The position numbers and the translations under genes were made by a program. Below are positions 18,470-27,540 of a stretch of 64,000 bases of DNA, in pieces (the stretch's first letter is position 1; every line of letters starts with the position of its first letter). A model generated the notes under the pieces. The model searched no databases and was not told the DNA's origin. It saw only the letters and a program-made list of their open reading frames with translations. The DNA comes from Bacteroidota bacterium. GTDB taxonomy: Bacteria > Bacteroidota > Ignavibacteria > Ignavibacteriales > Ignavibacteriaceae. The stretch spans positions 1 through 64,000 of the forward strand of contig JAKALM010000011.1 of NCBI GenBank assembly GCA_021824145.1, given 5' to 3'.

Positions 18470-19990
18470 ATGCTGGAAAACCTGAAATATTTTTTAAAGC
18501 ATTCCATTATTTATAGTATAAGTAATGTTGCAACCAAGGCAATCGGCGTCGTTCTCCTGCCATTGTATTCAAGCTTCCTTACTCTTACCGAGTTTGGTGT
18601 ACTTGGAATTCTTGAAATAACAATATCTATATTTACCGAAGTTGTAAATCTTGGTCTTGGTCCCGCACTTGTAATGCTGAACAACCTAAAAGAAAATGCG
18701 GGGAAGCGCAAGAGCATTCTATTTACAATATTTACTTCATCACTTTTAATATGCGCTGCTTTTGTTGTTTTGGGGCTTGGTGTTATTCCTTTTGTAGCCG
18801 GATATTTTGGCGATCCGGAAAAATTTAAATTCTATTTTTATTTATGCCTTGCAATCATAAGCCTGCGTGTTCTTAATAATATTTTTACTGATAAACTTAG
18901 AGCAGATGAAAAAGCTGTGGTTTTTACTGGAGTAAGTTTATTTAGATTAATTATTACACTCGGACTTACAATTTATTTTGTTGCATTCTTAAAAATTGGA
19001 GTACTTGGAGTTCTTTATTCATATACAATCGGCGAGACATTAACAATTCTTGTTTTACTTCCATTAATTACATTTCAGATGTCTCCGCATTTTGACAAAG
19101 AAATTTTTTCTACTTCTATTAAATTCGGCGTCCCGCTTATTTTTGGATCCATCGCAATGATGGTGTTAAACGTTAGCGACCGGTATATACTTAAATATTA
19201 TTCCAACTACGCAGTTCTTGGTTTATACGATCTCGGTTACCGTGTTGCCGGTGTGATGAATATGTTTTTTATAATGCCAATTAGTCTTGCTTTGATGCCG
19301 ATTGCTTATAAAGTCTATAACCGGGAAGGTGACAAAAGATATTTTTCAAAGTTGATGACCTACTTGACTTTTATTTTGGTATGGGGAGGGTTGGCTTTAT
19401 CATTATTCAGTGAAGAGATAATAAAATTATTTGCGCTTAATCCCGCATACTGGCCTGCTTATAAGGTTGTTCCAATTGTAATTTTCTCCTATGTTTTTTT
19501 TGGAATGCGTCTTGTTTCTTCTCTCGGAATGTATCTTACACAAAATACAAAGCATGTTGCATACATTACCATCGCTGCTGCAGCATTTAATGTTATTTTG
19601 AATTTCATATTTGTACCTAAATATGGGATGATGGCTGCAGCGTATTCTACTCTGGCGGCATTTGTATTTCTGTATATTCTATCGGATATATTTTCTGGAA
19701 AGTATTATAAAATACCCTTTGAAAATATTAAACTGTTTAAGATGATTATAGCGGGAACAATTTTTTACATGATCTCGTTTTTATTTCCAGCAAATATTTT
19801 GATAAATATATTGTTGAAATTATTTTTGATTCTTGCTTATCCGTTTGTATTGTATCTCTTAAAATTCTATGATGCAATAGAATTGGAAAGGTTAAACGGA
19901 TTTTATATTAAATGGAAAAATCCTTTAGACTGGAAACAGAATTTATTCGAGGTCTTCAAAAAAAAGGAAAGTGATAATTCAGGAAATTAG
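18470..19990 (+). CDS. Wzx-like polysaccharide flippase (MATE/MVF superfamily)
   Basis: A 506-residue protein with about 12-14 membrane helices, beginning with the family-typical amphipathic start LKYFLKHSIIYSISNVATK and containing GVPLIFGSIAMMVLNVSDRYIL, the conserved central segment of RfbX-type exporters. It should flip lipid-linked oligosaccharides to the periplasmic face. The 184-base gap upstream of the gene holds nothing I can assign. It ends with TAG and the next gene starts at the very next base, so the two are translationally linked. No Wzy polymerase was recognised in the window. Confidence 0.9.
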   Translation: MLENLKYFLKHSIIYSISNVATKAIGVVLLPLYSSFLTLTEFGVLGILEITISIFTEVVNLGLGPALVMLNNLKENAGKRKSILFTIFTSSLLICAAFVVLGLGVIPFVAGYFGDPEKFKFYFYLCLAIISLRVLNNIFTDKLRADEKAVVFTGVSLFRLIITLGLTIYFVAFLKIGVLGVLYSYTIGETLTILVLLPLITFQMSPHFDKEIFSTSIKFGVPLIFGSIAMMVLNVSDRYILKYYSNYAVLGLYDLGYRVAGVMNMFFIMPISLALMPIAYKVYNREGDKRYFSKLMTYLTFILVWGGLALSLFSEEIIKLFALNPAYWPAYKVVPIVIFSYVFFGMRLVSSLGMYLTQNTKHVAYITIAAAAFNVILNFIFVPKYGMMAAAYSTLAAFVFLYILSDIFSGKYYKIPFENIKLFKMIIAGTIFYMISFLFPANILINILLKLFLILAYPFVLYLLKFYDAIELERLNGFYIKWKNPLDWKQNLFEVFKKKESDNSGN

Positions 19991-20641
19991 ATGGTAAGGA
20001 AATTAAAAAATATTGTTTGGAAGCTGCTGAATATTCTTAATCTCGGTGGAAGTGTGCAATTAATGCTTCTCAGCTATCTGAAAGAAAACGGCTGGTTTAA
20101 AAGTTTTAAAACAAAGCGATCGATCGATATGAACGGGAATCCCATTCCTTGGAATACATATCCATATATTAATTTTATAGAAGAACGGCTAAGAATGGAT
20201 ATGAACATATTCGAATACGGCGGCGGCAACTCAACTTTATGGTATGCTCAAAGAGTAAAAAGCATTAAATCGGTAGAAAACGATAAAGGATGGTTTGAGA
20301 TTATTTCTAAAAAGCTTCCTTCAAATGCAAGCATGGTTTATAAAAATTTGGAATATAACGGAGAGTATTCAAAAGAAGTACTGAACGGCGGAACAAAATA
20401 TCATATAATAATTGTTGACGGAAGGGACAGAGTTAATTCCGTTAAGCATAGCTTAAATAAACTAACCGATGACGGAGTAATCGTGTTTGATAATTCGGAT
20501 TTAATTGATTATAAAGAAGCGATTACACTTCTGAAAAACAATGGATTTAAGAAACTCGATTTTATAGGAATGTCTCCGATTACTGCTCATAAGAATTCCA
20601 CTTCAATTTTTTATAGGCAAAAAAATTGTCTGGAAATTTAA
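19991..20641 (+). CDS. FkbM-like / class I methyltransferase-fold protein
   Basis: The 216-residue protein has a probable SAM-binding motif, IFEYGGGNSTLWYA (about residues 74-87), followed by the acidic SVEND strand and IIIVDGRDR and VIVFDNSDLI strands. This layout fits a Rossmann methyltransferase of the type found in surface-glycan loci. The N-terminal 40 residues are hydrophobic and basic and may contact the membrane. Start is the ATG directly after the flippase stop. Activity is inferred from the fold; the acceptor is unknown. Confidence 0.7.
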   Translation: MVRKLKNIVWKLLNILNLGGSVQLMLLSYLKENGWFKSFKTKRSIDMNGNPIPWNTYPYINFIEERLRMDMNIFEYGGGNSTLWYAQRVKSIKSVENDKGWFEIISKKLPSNASMVYKNLEYNGEYSKEVLNGGTKYHIIIVDGRDRVNSVKHSLNKLTDDGVIVFDNSDLIDYKEAITLLKNNGFKKLDFIGMSPITAHKNSTSIFYRQKNCLEI

Positions 20642-20654
20642 GCCGGAGATTTGA

Positions 20655-21899
20655 ATGAAAGTTCTTTTTACATTCGGCGGGCTTCCTCATTATTATAATG
20701 CAATTCTCAATAAACTCAATGCCGTTGAAGGACTTGAAGTTCAGGTTGCTGTGCCAAAGACAAACTTTAACACCATTGGCAAAGGAGTTTATCAAACCAG
20801 CGAAGGTATAAATTTCAAGCTACATTTTCTCGAAGAATTTAATTCATATTACGGCAAGCCTTTCTTCAAACATTTTATAAAACTTCTTAAGGAAGAGAAG
20901 CCAGATATACTTGTAACAATCTGGCCGTATATTTTAGGTTTTGTTTTTTATCCTCAACTGCTTTTAACATTTAGAAAACTTGGAATAAAATTAATTTTAA
21001 AAGAAATCCCTTTTCAGGTTCCCAAGTACAAAGAAGCAAGGGAATATTACCGCAGCGGCAAACTGATAGATGAAAACCTTAAAGACCAACTGGAAGGAGT
21101 TTCATCAATCGGATTTTATAAATATGATTTTCTGACTTTCATAAGAAAAATTTATTATAAGATTGTAGACGCGCATGTTGATTATATTGAAGATGCATAT
21201 GAAATTCTGGAAAGCTACGGAGTAAAAAAAGACAAGATTTTTATAATATATAATTCTCCCGATACAGAAGAATTAATAAAAATTAAAAATGAAATTAAAT
21301 TCTTGCCGCCGGTTCTTCCAGAAAATGATTTTAGGCTTATCCACGTGGGAAGATTAGTAAAATGGAAGAAGGTAGATTTGCTTGTTAATTCCTTTGCAAA
21401 AATAAAACAAAAATATCCACAAGCTGAATTGATTATCATTGGTAATGGCCCTGAAGAAAATAATCTTAAAGAGCAAGCGCAAAATCTGGAGCTAAGGGAC
21501 TCAGTAAAATTTATCGGAGGAGTTTATGATTCTAAAACTCTCGGGCAATATCTTTCGGCATCGTCAATTTACGTTCTCGCCGGCATGGGCGGTCTTTCAA
21601 TAAACGAAGCAATGTGTTTTGATAAGCCGGTAATTTGCTCTGTCTGCGACGGCACTGAAAAGAAGTTGGTGAAAGAAGATTATAACGGAAAGTATTTCAA
21701 AGAAGACAACATAGACGACTTATTTAATAAAATTGATTTCATGTTTTCCAATCCTGAAAAAATGAAGCAGATGGGAATTAACTCAGGTAAAATTATCGTT
21801 GAGGAAATGAACGTTAATACCGTTATTAAGGGCTATTTGAAGGCTTTCAATTATGTTATGGAAACAAAAACGAATTTAAGTAAAAGTAAAACAAAGTAA
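20655..21899 (+). CDS. family 4 (GT-B) glycosyltransferase
   Basis: A 414-residue GT-B enzyme with a GGLPHYY N-terminal loop and a C-terminal donor domain: FRLIHVGRLVKWKKVDLLV, AELIIIGNGPEE, and SINEAMCFDKPVICS carrying the catalytic-region Glu. The GGAG ribosome site 7 bases upstream of the ATG is one of the better ones in this block. The stop codon overlaps the next start by one base (TAATG). Probable role: sugar transfer during assembly of the surface glycan. Confidence 0.88.
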   Translation: MKVLFTFGGLPHYYNAILNKLNAVEGLEVQVAVPKTNFNTIGKGVYQTSEGINFKLHFLEEFNSYYGKPFFKHFIKLLKEEKPDILVTIWPYILGFVFYPQLLLTFRKLGIKLILKEIPFQVPKYKEAREYYRSGKLIDENLKDQLEGVSSIGFYKYDFLTFIRKIYYKIVDAHVDYIEDAYEILESYGVKKDKIFIIYNSPDTEELIKIKNEIKFLPPVLPENDFRLIHVGRLVKWKKVDLLVNSFAKIKQKYPQAELIIIGNGPEENNLKEQAQNLELRDSVKFIGGVYDSKTLGQYLSASSIYVLAGMGGLSINEAMCFDKPVICSVCDGTEKKLVKEDYNGKYFKEDNIDDLFNKIDFMFSNPEKMKQMGINSGKIIVEEMNVNTVIKGYLKAFNYVMETKTNLSKSKTK

Positions 21900-22621
21900 T
21901 GAAGCATTTTCTAATTTATCTCTTCAGAAAAATCAAAGCGAATTTTATATGGTTTAAGCTGCATAATATTTTTGAGCCGTTAGGATTTCTATTCCTTAAT
22001 ATTTTTTATTTATCCAAATTTTCGAAATGGAAGGCAAGTGTAAAGCAACCGGAGTTTAACGACTTTTACAATAAAAAAGTTTTTTACGGAGATCGATATA
22101 AATTGTATGAACACATTTTTCAAAAAGAAAATCTGAGTAGTGAAATTGTTTATCTTGAGTTCGGTGTATCAGGCGGCGATTCTTTCAAATGGTGGATCGG
22201 AAAGAACACCAATCCTGGTTCAAAATTTTTTGGCTTTGATACTTTTTCAGGATTGCCGGAAAATTACGGGATGTATAAAAGCGGCGAAATGTCGAGCTCA
22301 ATTCCAAAAGTTGAAGACGATAGATGCAAATTTATTGCCGGAATATTTCAAGAAACTTTACCAGGCTTTCTAAAAGAAAATATTTTTGAAAAAAAGACTG
22401 TAATTCATTGCGATGCCGATTTATTCAGCTCAACCCTATTCGTGCTTACGAGTCTGGCTCCATATTTAAAAAAGGATGACATAATCTTTTTTGATGAATT
22501 TTCAGTACCGACACACGAGTTTAAAGCATTCTACGATTTTGTTTCAGCTTACGGTATAAAATACGAATTGATTGGCGCAATAAATAATTATTTACAGGTT
22601 GCGATTAAGGTTAGCAGATAA
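21899..22621 (+). CDS. TylF/MycF-like sugar O-methyltransferase
   Basis: A 240-residue protein resembling the TylF/MycF group of SAM-dependent methyltransferases, which methylate hydroxyls of deoxysugars. Seen are VYLEFGVSGGDSFKWW (motif I, about residues 83-98), FGFDTFSGLPENYG, the metal-site-like HCDADLFSST and IIFFDEFSVP. These match the family's Mg-binding Asp pattern (DADLF, DEF). It starts within the stop codon of the preceding glycosyltransferase and is the last gene of the plus-strand block. Its target may be a sugar in the same glycan. Confidence 0.8.
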   Translation: MKHFLIYLFRKIKANFIWFKLHNIFEPLGFLFLNIFYLSKFSKWKASVKQPEFNDFYNKKVFYGDRYKLYEHIFQKENLSSEIVYLEFGVSGGDSFKWWIGKNTNPGSKFFGFDTFSGLPENYGMYKSGEMSSSIPKVEDDRCKFIAGIFQETLPGFLKENIFEKKTVIHCDADLFSSTLFVLTSLAPYLKKDDIIFFDEFSVPTHEFKAFYDFVSAYGIKYELIGAINNYLQVAIKVSR

Positions 22622-22648
22622 AAAGTATTAACAATTTCATGATTGATC

Positions 22649-22660
22649 TAACTTAAGTTA
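22649..22660. terminator. short palindrome between convergent genes
   Basis: The 12-base perfect palindrome TAACTTAAGTTA is followed on the plus strand by TTTTATTG. It lies in the 51-base gap between the ends of the two convergent polysaccharide blocks. It lacks a loop and G/C pairs, so a hairpin would be weak. Confidence 0.2.
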
Positions 22661-22672
22661 TTTTATTGTAAA

Positions 22673-23800
22673 TTAATGTTTAGAGAAATTTTCCATCAAA
22701 ATTTTTACAATTCTTTTGCTTGCCTTCCCATCCCATAAATCCGGAATTTCCCCTTTTTTTATTTTACCTTTCAATATTCTTAAAATAGATTTTTTTGCTG
22801 CTAATAAATCTCTTCCCACTAAAAGATTTGTTCCGACTGTAACTGTGCTTGGCCTTTCAGTATTATCACGTAAGGTAATACAGGGAACTTTTAGGTATGT
22901 AGTCTCTTCTTGAATGCCCCCACTATCCGTAAATACAAGTTCGGCATTTTTCATTAATGTTAAAAAATCAATATATCCAATTGGCTCTGTCATTATTAAA
23001 TTAGGGTGAAGTTTATGCGAATGTATTTTAATATTTGCTTTTGTACGCGGATGGACAGGGAAGATTATTTTTCTTAATTCTGCAAGTTGATTCAAGAGGT
23101 CAATTATTTTTTTTAAATTATTCTTGTCATCTACGTTTGAAGGACGATGCAGAGTAACAAGTATAAATTGATCATTATGAATATTAAAAGTATTTAAAAT
23201 ATTTGATTTCTTTGATTTTGGAAAGTAAGAAACCAAACTGTCAATCATAGTGTTGCCTACAAAAAATATTTTTTCTTTTGAAATGCCCTCTTTATTAAGA
23301 TTTTTTAATCCACTTTGTTCGCTTACAAAAAGAAAATCGGATAAATGGTCGGTCAAAATTCTATTAATTTCTTCAGGCATGGAGGGATCAAAACTTCTTA
23401 GGCCCGCTTCAACATGAGCAATTTTAATTCCTATTTTAGAAGCAACAAGACTGCATGCTATTGTCGAATTAACATCTCCGTAGACTAACACTAGATCAGG
23501 TTTCTCAGCTAATAATACTTTCTCAAATTCAATCATAATTTTAGCAGTTTGTTCAGCATGCGAACCAGAACCAACGCCAAGATAGTAATCCGGTTTTGGA
23601 AGATTTAAGTCATTAAAAAAAATATCGGACATTCTTTTATCATAGTGTTGTCCTGTATGACAAATCAGATGCCTAATACTAGGGCCTATATATTTACTTT
23701 TATTTCTAATTTCTAATTGTATAAAGGCATTATGTATCGGCGCCATCTTCATAAAATTTGGCCGGGCACCTACAACGGAAATAATTTTAATAGATTTCAA
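22673..23800 (-). CDS. wecB: UDP-N-acetylglucosamine 2-epimerase (non-hydrolysing)
   Basis: The enzyme interconverts UDP-GlcNAc and UDP-ManNAc. The 375-residue protein shows GARPNFMKMAPI near the N-terminus, HTGQHYDKRMSDIFF, VEAGLRSFDPSMPEEINR and TDSGGIQEE, all expected in WecB/MnaA enzymes. UDP-ManNAc would feed the glycan of this locus or, if a dehydrogenase exists elsewhere, ManNAcA. It is separated from the upstream FdtA/DegT operon by 428 bases, so it probably has its own promoter. Confidence 0.95.
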   Translation of the reverse strand: MKSIKIISVVGARPNFMKMAPIHNAFIQLEIRNKSKYIGPSIRHLICHTGQHYDKRMSDIFFNDLNLPKPDYYLGVGSGSHAEQTAKIMIEFEKVLLAEKPDLVLVYGDVNSTIACSLVASKIGIKIAHVEAGLRSFDPSMPEEINRILTDHLSDFLFVSEQSGLKNLNKEGISKEKIFFVGNTMIDSLVSYFPKSKKSNILNTFNIHNDQFILVTLHRPSNVDDKNNLKKIIDLLNQLAELRKIIFPVHPRTKANIKIHSHKLHPNLIMTEPIGYIDFLTLMKNAELVFTDSGGIQEETTYLKVPCITLRDNTERPSTVTVGTNLLVGRDLLAAKKSILRILKGKIKKGEIPDLWDGKASKRIVKILMENFSKH

Positions 23801-24228
23801 TTTTATTTTCTTTATAAATAATAATAATTATTATGAAATTTTAACTCAGTTACAAATATAAAAAGAATTGTTATTACCCTTACTTTCAAAATATACTTTG
23901 AATAAATAAAAAGTACTATCTAAAAACCCACTTTAGGCATATTCACAAAATTCTTAAATACGATCTATTCTCAAAATAAACTTTAGTGAAAACATTTATA
24001 CAAAACCAAAAACTATAAATGTATAATATACAAGGAAGGCGCAAAAAAAAGACTTATTTCTTAATCCTAAGATCAAATGACGGAGAGCTATCTAATTGAA
24101 TATCTTGAATATGAGAAACATTCCCCATAAATAAATTTGAATTAAAAAATTTATTTTCGATTTAATAATTAACATGGATTCATTTTTTTATTGATAAAAA
24201 TATTAATTACCAACATAAGTTTTACTTT
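23801..24228. other. 428-base intergenic region in the polysaccharide locus
   Basis: No intact gene is seen. The minus strand has one short reading frame at 24054-24161 described separately as a possible gene remnant. The rest is very AT-rich, with no convincing hairpin or RNA gene. It must contain the wecB promoter on the minus strand. Confidence 0.5.
24054..24161 (-). pseudogene. possible C-terminal remnant of a lost gene
   Basis: A minus-strand frame bounded by stops reads 35 residues ending ...SPSFDLRIKK, with the middle segment MGNVSHIQDIQLDSS. This has the feel of a normal protein C-terminus (mixed polar/hydrophobic, basic end) rather than random AT-rich translation, and the large gap between two operons is a likely place for a deletion. 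I do not recognise the family. Confidence 0.25.
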
Positions 24229-25314
24229 TTAAAACATGTTCATAATTTCAATTACTTTCGAAATATCATCTTCAGTATGAGAATATGAGATTGGTAGGCT
24301 TAATGTTGTACGATGAATTTCCTCAGATATTGGAAAATTTTTTTCAGTAATTATCTCTTTCATAGCTTTTTGCTTGTGAGGAGGAACCGGATAATGAATA
24401 TCAGTTTTTATTCCGTTTTTTAAAAGATAATCTTTTAAGTCGTCCCTTTTTTCATGACGGATGTTAAAAATATGGTAGACGTCAAAAAAATTTTTATCAA
24501 TATGTGGTTTTATAAAATCATCTTTAAGATTATCAAAATAAATCTGGGCAAGCTTTCTTTTATGGTTATTTATAGCATCAAGTTTTTTTAGTTTTACCGA
24601 TAAAAATCCAGCTTGTACTTCGTCTAATCTTGAATTAAAACCAATCAATTCGTTGTAATATTTCAAATCCGACCCATAATTTCTCAATCTTCTAATTGCA
24701 ATTGCTAAGTTTGCATCGTTGGTAATTATCGAACCAGCATCACCTAAAGCACCAAGGTTTTTAGTAGGGTAAAAGCTGAATGCACCAAAAGCACCAAATG
24801 TCCCGGTCATTTTATTTTTATATTTTGCACCATGAGATTGAGCGCAGTCTTCAATTAGTTTTAGATTGTATTTATTGCATATATTTAAAATTGGATCCAT
24901 CTCACATGGTTTTCCGTAAAGGTGAACTGCCATAATTGCTTTAGTTCGCTGAGAAATTTTTTCTTCAATTCTTGTCGGATCAATATTGTAAGTCCTAATA
25001 TCTGGCTCAACTAAAACAGGTTTTAATCCACAATGTAATATAGAAAGAATAGTTGCTATATAAGTATTTGATGGAACAATTACTTCGCTTTCTTTTTCAA
25101 AATCAAATGCTTTTAATGAAAGGATTAGGGCATCAAGACCAGATGCTACCCCGATACAATTTGGGGAATTCAAATAATTGGCAAATTCATTTTCAAATTT
25201 TTTTACATTTTCTCCAAGAATATACCAGCCGCTTTCAAGTGTATCTTTGAAACTTTTTATGTACTCTTCAAAAAAAGGTTTATTAACACTCCTTAAATTT
25301 TCATATTCAATCAT
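24229..25314 (-). CDS. DegT/DnrJ/EryC1/StrS sugar aminotransferase (FdtB/QdtB-like)
   Basis: A PLP-dependent aminotransferase of 361 residues that aminates a keto-sugar nucleotide. Motifs include [34 protein letters not shown] and the PLP lysine in [16 protein letters not shown] (about residue 190). Its start overlaps the end of the FdtA-like gene by 4 bases (ATGA). The pair is the known arrangement for making dTDP-3-amino-3,6-dideoxyhexose: FdtA shifts the keto group from C4 to C3 and this enzyme aminates C3. The upstream RmlA/RmlB steps are not in the locus. Confidence 0.92.
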   Translation of the reverse strand: MIEYENLRSVNKPFFEEYIKSFKDTLESGWYILGENVKKFENEFANYLNSPNCIGVASGLDALILSLKAFDFEKESEVIVPSNTYIATILSILHCGLKPVLVEPDIRTYNIDPTRIEEKISQRTKAIMAVHLYGKPCEMDPILNICNKYNLKLIEDCAQSHGAKYKNKMTGTFGAFGAFSFYPTKNLGALGDAGSIITNDANLAIAIRRLRNYGSDLKYYNELIGFNSRLDEVQAGFLSVKLKKLDAINNHKRKLAQIYFDNLKDDFIKPHIDKNFFDVYHIFNIRHEKRDDLKDYLLKNGIKTDIHYPVPPHKQKAMKEIITEKNFPISEEIHRTTLSLPISYSHTEDDISKVIEIMNMF

Positions 25315-25676
25315 TTATACTCCTCATAAATATAATCCGCAGGATCAAAATTAGTGGAAGCAAAAACAAGCAATACTGCATCCGGAGTAAAATGATGCAT
25401 TGTATGCCAGTCTTTAGTTTCGAGAATTAAACATTTACTCGGATGATCAAGCAGAAAATCTTCTTTTTTTTCCCCATCATTATTTGAAACAATGCAACTT
25501 CCGTGAATGCAGATTACTGCTTGTATAGTGGTATGATGCCGGTGACCGCCTCTAACAGAATCGTCGACACCGTATATATAAAAAATCCTTTTTATGTTAA
25601 AAGGAATTTGCTTTTCTATTACCGTTAAGTTTCCGCGTTTATCCGAATGCGTTTCTAAATTGATAATATATGCCAT
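25311..25676 (-). CDS. FdtA/QdtA-type dTDP-4-keto-6-deoxyglucose 3,4-ketoisomerase
   Basis: A 121-residue cupin of the WxcM/FdtA family. The [19 protein letters not shown] segment (about residues 42-60) carries the histidines expected at the active site. Family members isomerise dTDP-4-keto-6-deoxyglucose to the 3-keto form of glucose or galactose configuration; which isomer is formed here cannot be read. It starts one base after the upstream glycosyltransferase stop and overlaps the aminotransferase start, so the three are tightly coupled. Confidence 0.88.
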   Translation of the reverse strand: MAYIINLETHSDKRGNLTVIEKQIPFNIKRIFYIYGVDDSVRGGHRHHTTIQAVICIHGSCIVSNNDGEKKEDFLLDHPSKCLILETKDWHTMHHFTPDAVLLVFASTNFDPADYIYEEYK

Positions 25677-26663
25677 TTAACTTTCCAAAAATTTTGTTTT
25701 ATCAAATATATTGTAAACTCCTCTTAAATTTCTATATAAAAATAAAATTGGAGTTTTCCAATTTTTCGGCTTAATTGTAGGCCCATGCGGATCAAATGAA
25801 TTATCCACCAATTGAATTTTCCGCTTTAATTCATCCAAATATTTTATATATGGTTTATAAAATAGATCCAATACAGATTTAGAAAGTGTTCTTCTGCCAA
25901 GTTCAATTTCTTCGTTTGTAAAAAATCTCAAATAATGAAAGTGATAAAAGATTGCTTCAAATTTTTTAACGGATGACTTTTCCACTCCAAATATTTTTTG
26001 ATCTTCTGTATAAAAATCATATTGCTGAACATTCCAGGCTGCTAACCCACCTCCTAAGTTCTTCATAACATGAACATGGTCGAATCGCTCAGTCCAATCA
26101 TTCAGATAAAGTTGGTCGCCAAATTTTCCATCTTCATATTTAGCATAACACCATTCTAAACAGCGCGCACGCCACCATTTTAATGCAGTAAGTCCATATT
26201 CATCATTTTTGAATGTAATGAATTGGACACAATATTTTCCCGCTTTTAGATCTTTATTGTACTGCGGCGAATAACGATGCTCAGTTATTAAAATAGAATC
26301 ATCCTCAAGCTCATCAAAAATTGGTTTTGGGGAAGAATAAAAAAATAAATCAGCATCAAGATAAGTACAACTATCAACTTTAAATTTCTCAAGGACATAT
26401 AATATTGTTGATGAAGTGCTCGTCCAGCAGTATTCTGCAATTGATCGAGTTGGTTTTGCTTTTAATAATTCTTCATCTTCAAATTCCTTTAATGAAATCA
26501 AAGTTGTTTTAGGTAGACCTAAATTTTTAAGTACATTGTAGCAACTGTCATCAAAGGCAAAGATATAAAGATGGAATTCGCTGCAATGTTCAGCAAGCGA
26601 ATAATAAAGAGCTAAACCGCGAGATAAATAATTAGAATCAAATAAAGTGCAGAAATTGTACAT
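25677..26663 (-). CDS. GT-A type glycosyltransferase with DAD motif
   Basis: The 328-residue protein begins YNFCTLFDSNYLSRGLALYYSL, as in GT8-like nucleotide-sugar transferases, and has the metal/donor motif YLDADLFFYSSP (about residues 96-107). HRYSPQY and GKFGDQLYLNDW resemble acceptor-side and catalytic segments of this group. It probably adds a sugar, perhaps the aminated one made by the two following genes, to the surface glycan. It lies 4 bases after the MetW-like gene. Confidence 0.8.
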   Translation of the reverse strand: MYNFCTLFDSNYLSRGLALYYSLAEHCSEFHLYIFAFDDSCYNVLKNLGLPKTTLISLKEFEDEELLKAKPTRSIAEYCWTSTSSTILYVLEKFKVDSCTYLDADLFFYSSPKPIFDELEDDSILITEHRYSPQYNKDLKAGKYCVQFITFKNDEYGLTALKWWRARCLEWCYAKYEDGKFGDQLYLNDWTERFDHVHVMKNLGGGLAAWNVQQYDFYTEDQKIFGVEKSSVKKFEAIFYHFHYLRFFTNEEIELGRRTLSKSVLDLFYKPYIKYLDELKRKIQLVDNSFDPHGPTIKPKNWKTPILFLYRNLRGVYNIFDKTKFLES

Positions 26664-26667
26664 ATTA

Positions 26668-27345
26668 CTAAGTGTTAACCTTTTCTAAAAGAAAAATAGG
26701 TAATGATTGAAAAAGATTTGGAAATTTTTTCATAAAATAATTTTTTATCAAATTATTAGCTTTTACAAAATCATGGCGGAGTAATTTAAGTTTTCCGATA
26801 TCTTCAATTAATTCATAAAAATCTTTTATGGATAATTGATGAATATGACCGGTACTATACCATTTATAACCAAACAACATTGGCTTAGGCATTCTGCCAT
26901 TTAGTAATAAATCAATCCTATTTTTATAAAATCCAAAATTAGGGAAAGTTATTATTTGATATTTCGAAATTCTTTTCATTTCATTCAATAAAATTTCTGG
27001 TGAATGAACCATCTGGATTGTAACATTACAAATTGAATAATCAAATTCATCCTCTGAATATTCTAAGGGTATGTCTATTCTGCCTAACTTTACATTCAAT
27101 TTTTTTTGTAAACAAATATCAACGCCGGATTTTGAGATTTCAATTCCACATCCTAAAATATTTTTTTCTTTTATAAGCTTTTGCAGTAATGAACCGTTAC
27201 CGCAGCCGAGATCAATCACCTTTGATTTATGCTCAACCAAATCTGAAATGAATTGATATTCTTCTCTTTCGGATTCTGGATGATCGGAATAATCATAATT
27301 TCTATTATCGTTTGTTAAAGGATTGTCTAAATAAAATTTTCCCAT
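26668..27345 (-). CDS. MetW-like class I SAM methyltransferase
   Basis: This 225-residue protein resembles MetW: motif I KVIDLGCGNGSLLQ, then IEISKSGVD, the FDYSICNVTIQMVHSPE segment, ITFPNFGFYKNRIDLLLNGR and KWYSTGHIHQLSIKDF. In many bacteria metW sits beside metX and aids methionine synthesis, but here it heads a sugar operon and metX is absent, so a role on a glycan or lipid carrier is more likely. I prefer the ATG at 27345; a GTG at 27360 would add five residues. Confidence 0.8.
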   Translation of the reverse strand: MGKFYLDNPLTNDNRNYDYSDHPESEREEYQFISDLVEHKSKVIDLGCGNGSLLQKLIKEKNILGCGIEISKSGVDICLQKKLNVKLGRIDIPLEYSEDEFDYSICNVTIQMVHSPEILLNEMKRISKYQIITFPNFGFYKNRIDLLLNGRMPKPMLFGYKWYSTGHIHQLSIKDFYELIEDIGKLKLLRHDFVKANNLIKNYFMKKFPNLFQSLPIFLLEKVNT

Positions 27346-27540
27346 TATTCTGATTTTCACTCAAAAAATTATTTTTTTACTTATGATATAAAATATTGGT
27401 GTAAATATAGCAAGCGGTATTTATCTTTAAAAATATTTTCCATTTATGAAAATTAAAAAAGAAAATTATTCTTTTTAAAGGATATAATAATATAAATTCA
27501 TGTTTGGCTGAAATTTAATTGCGGCTCCAAAACAATTAAA

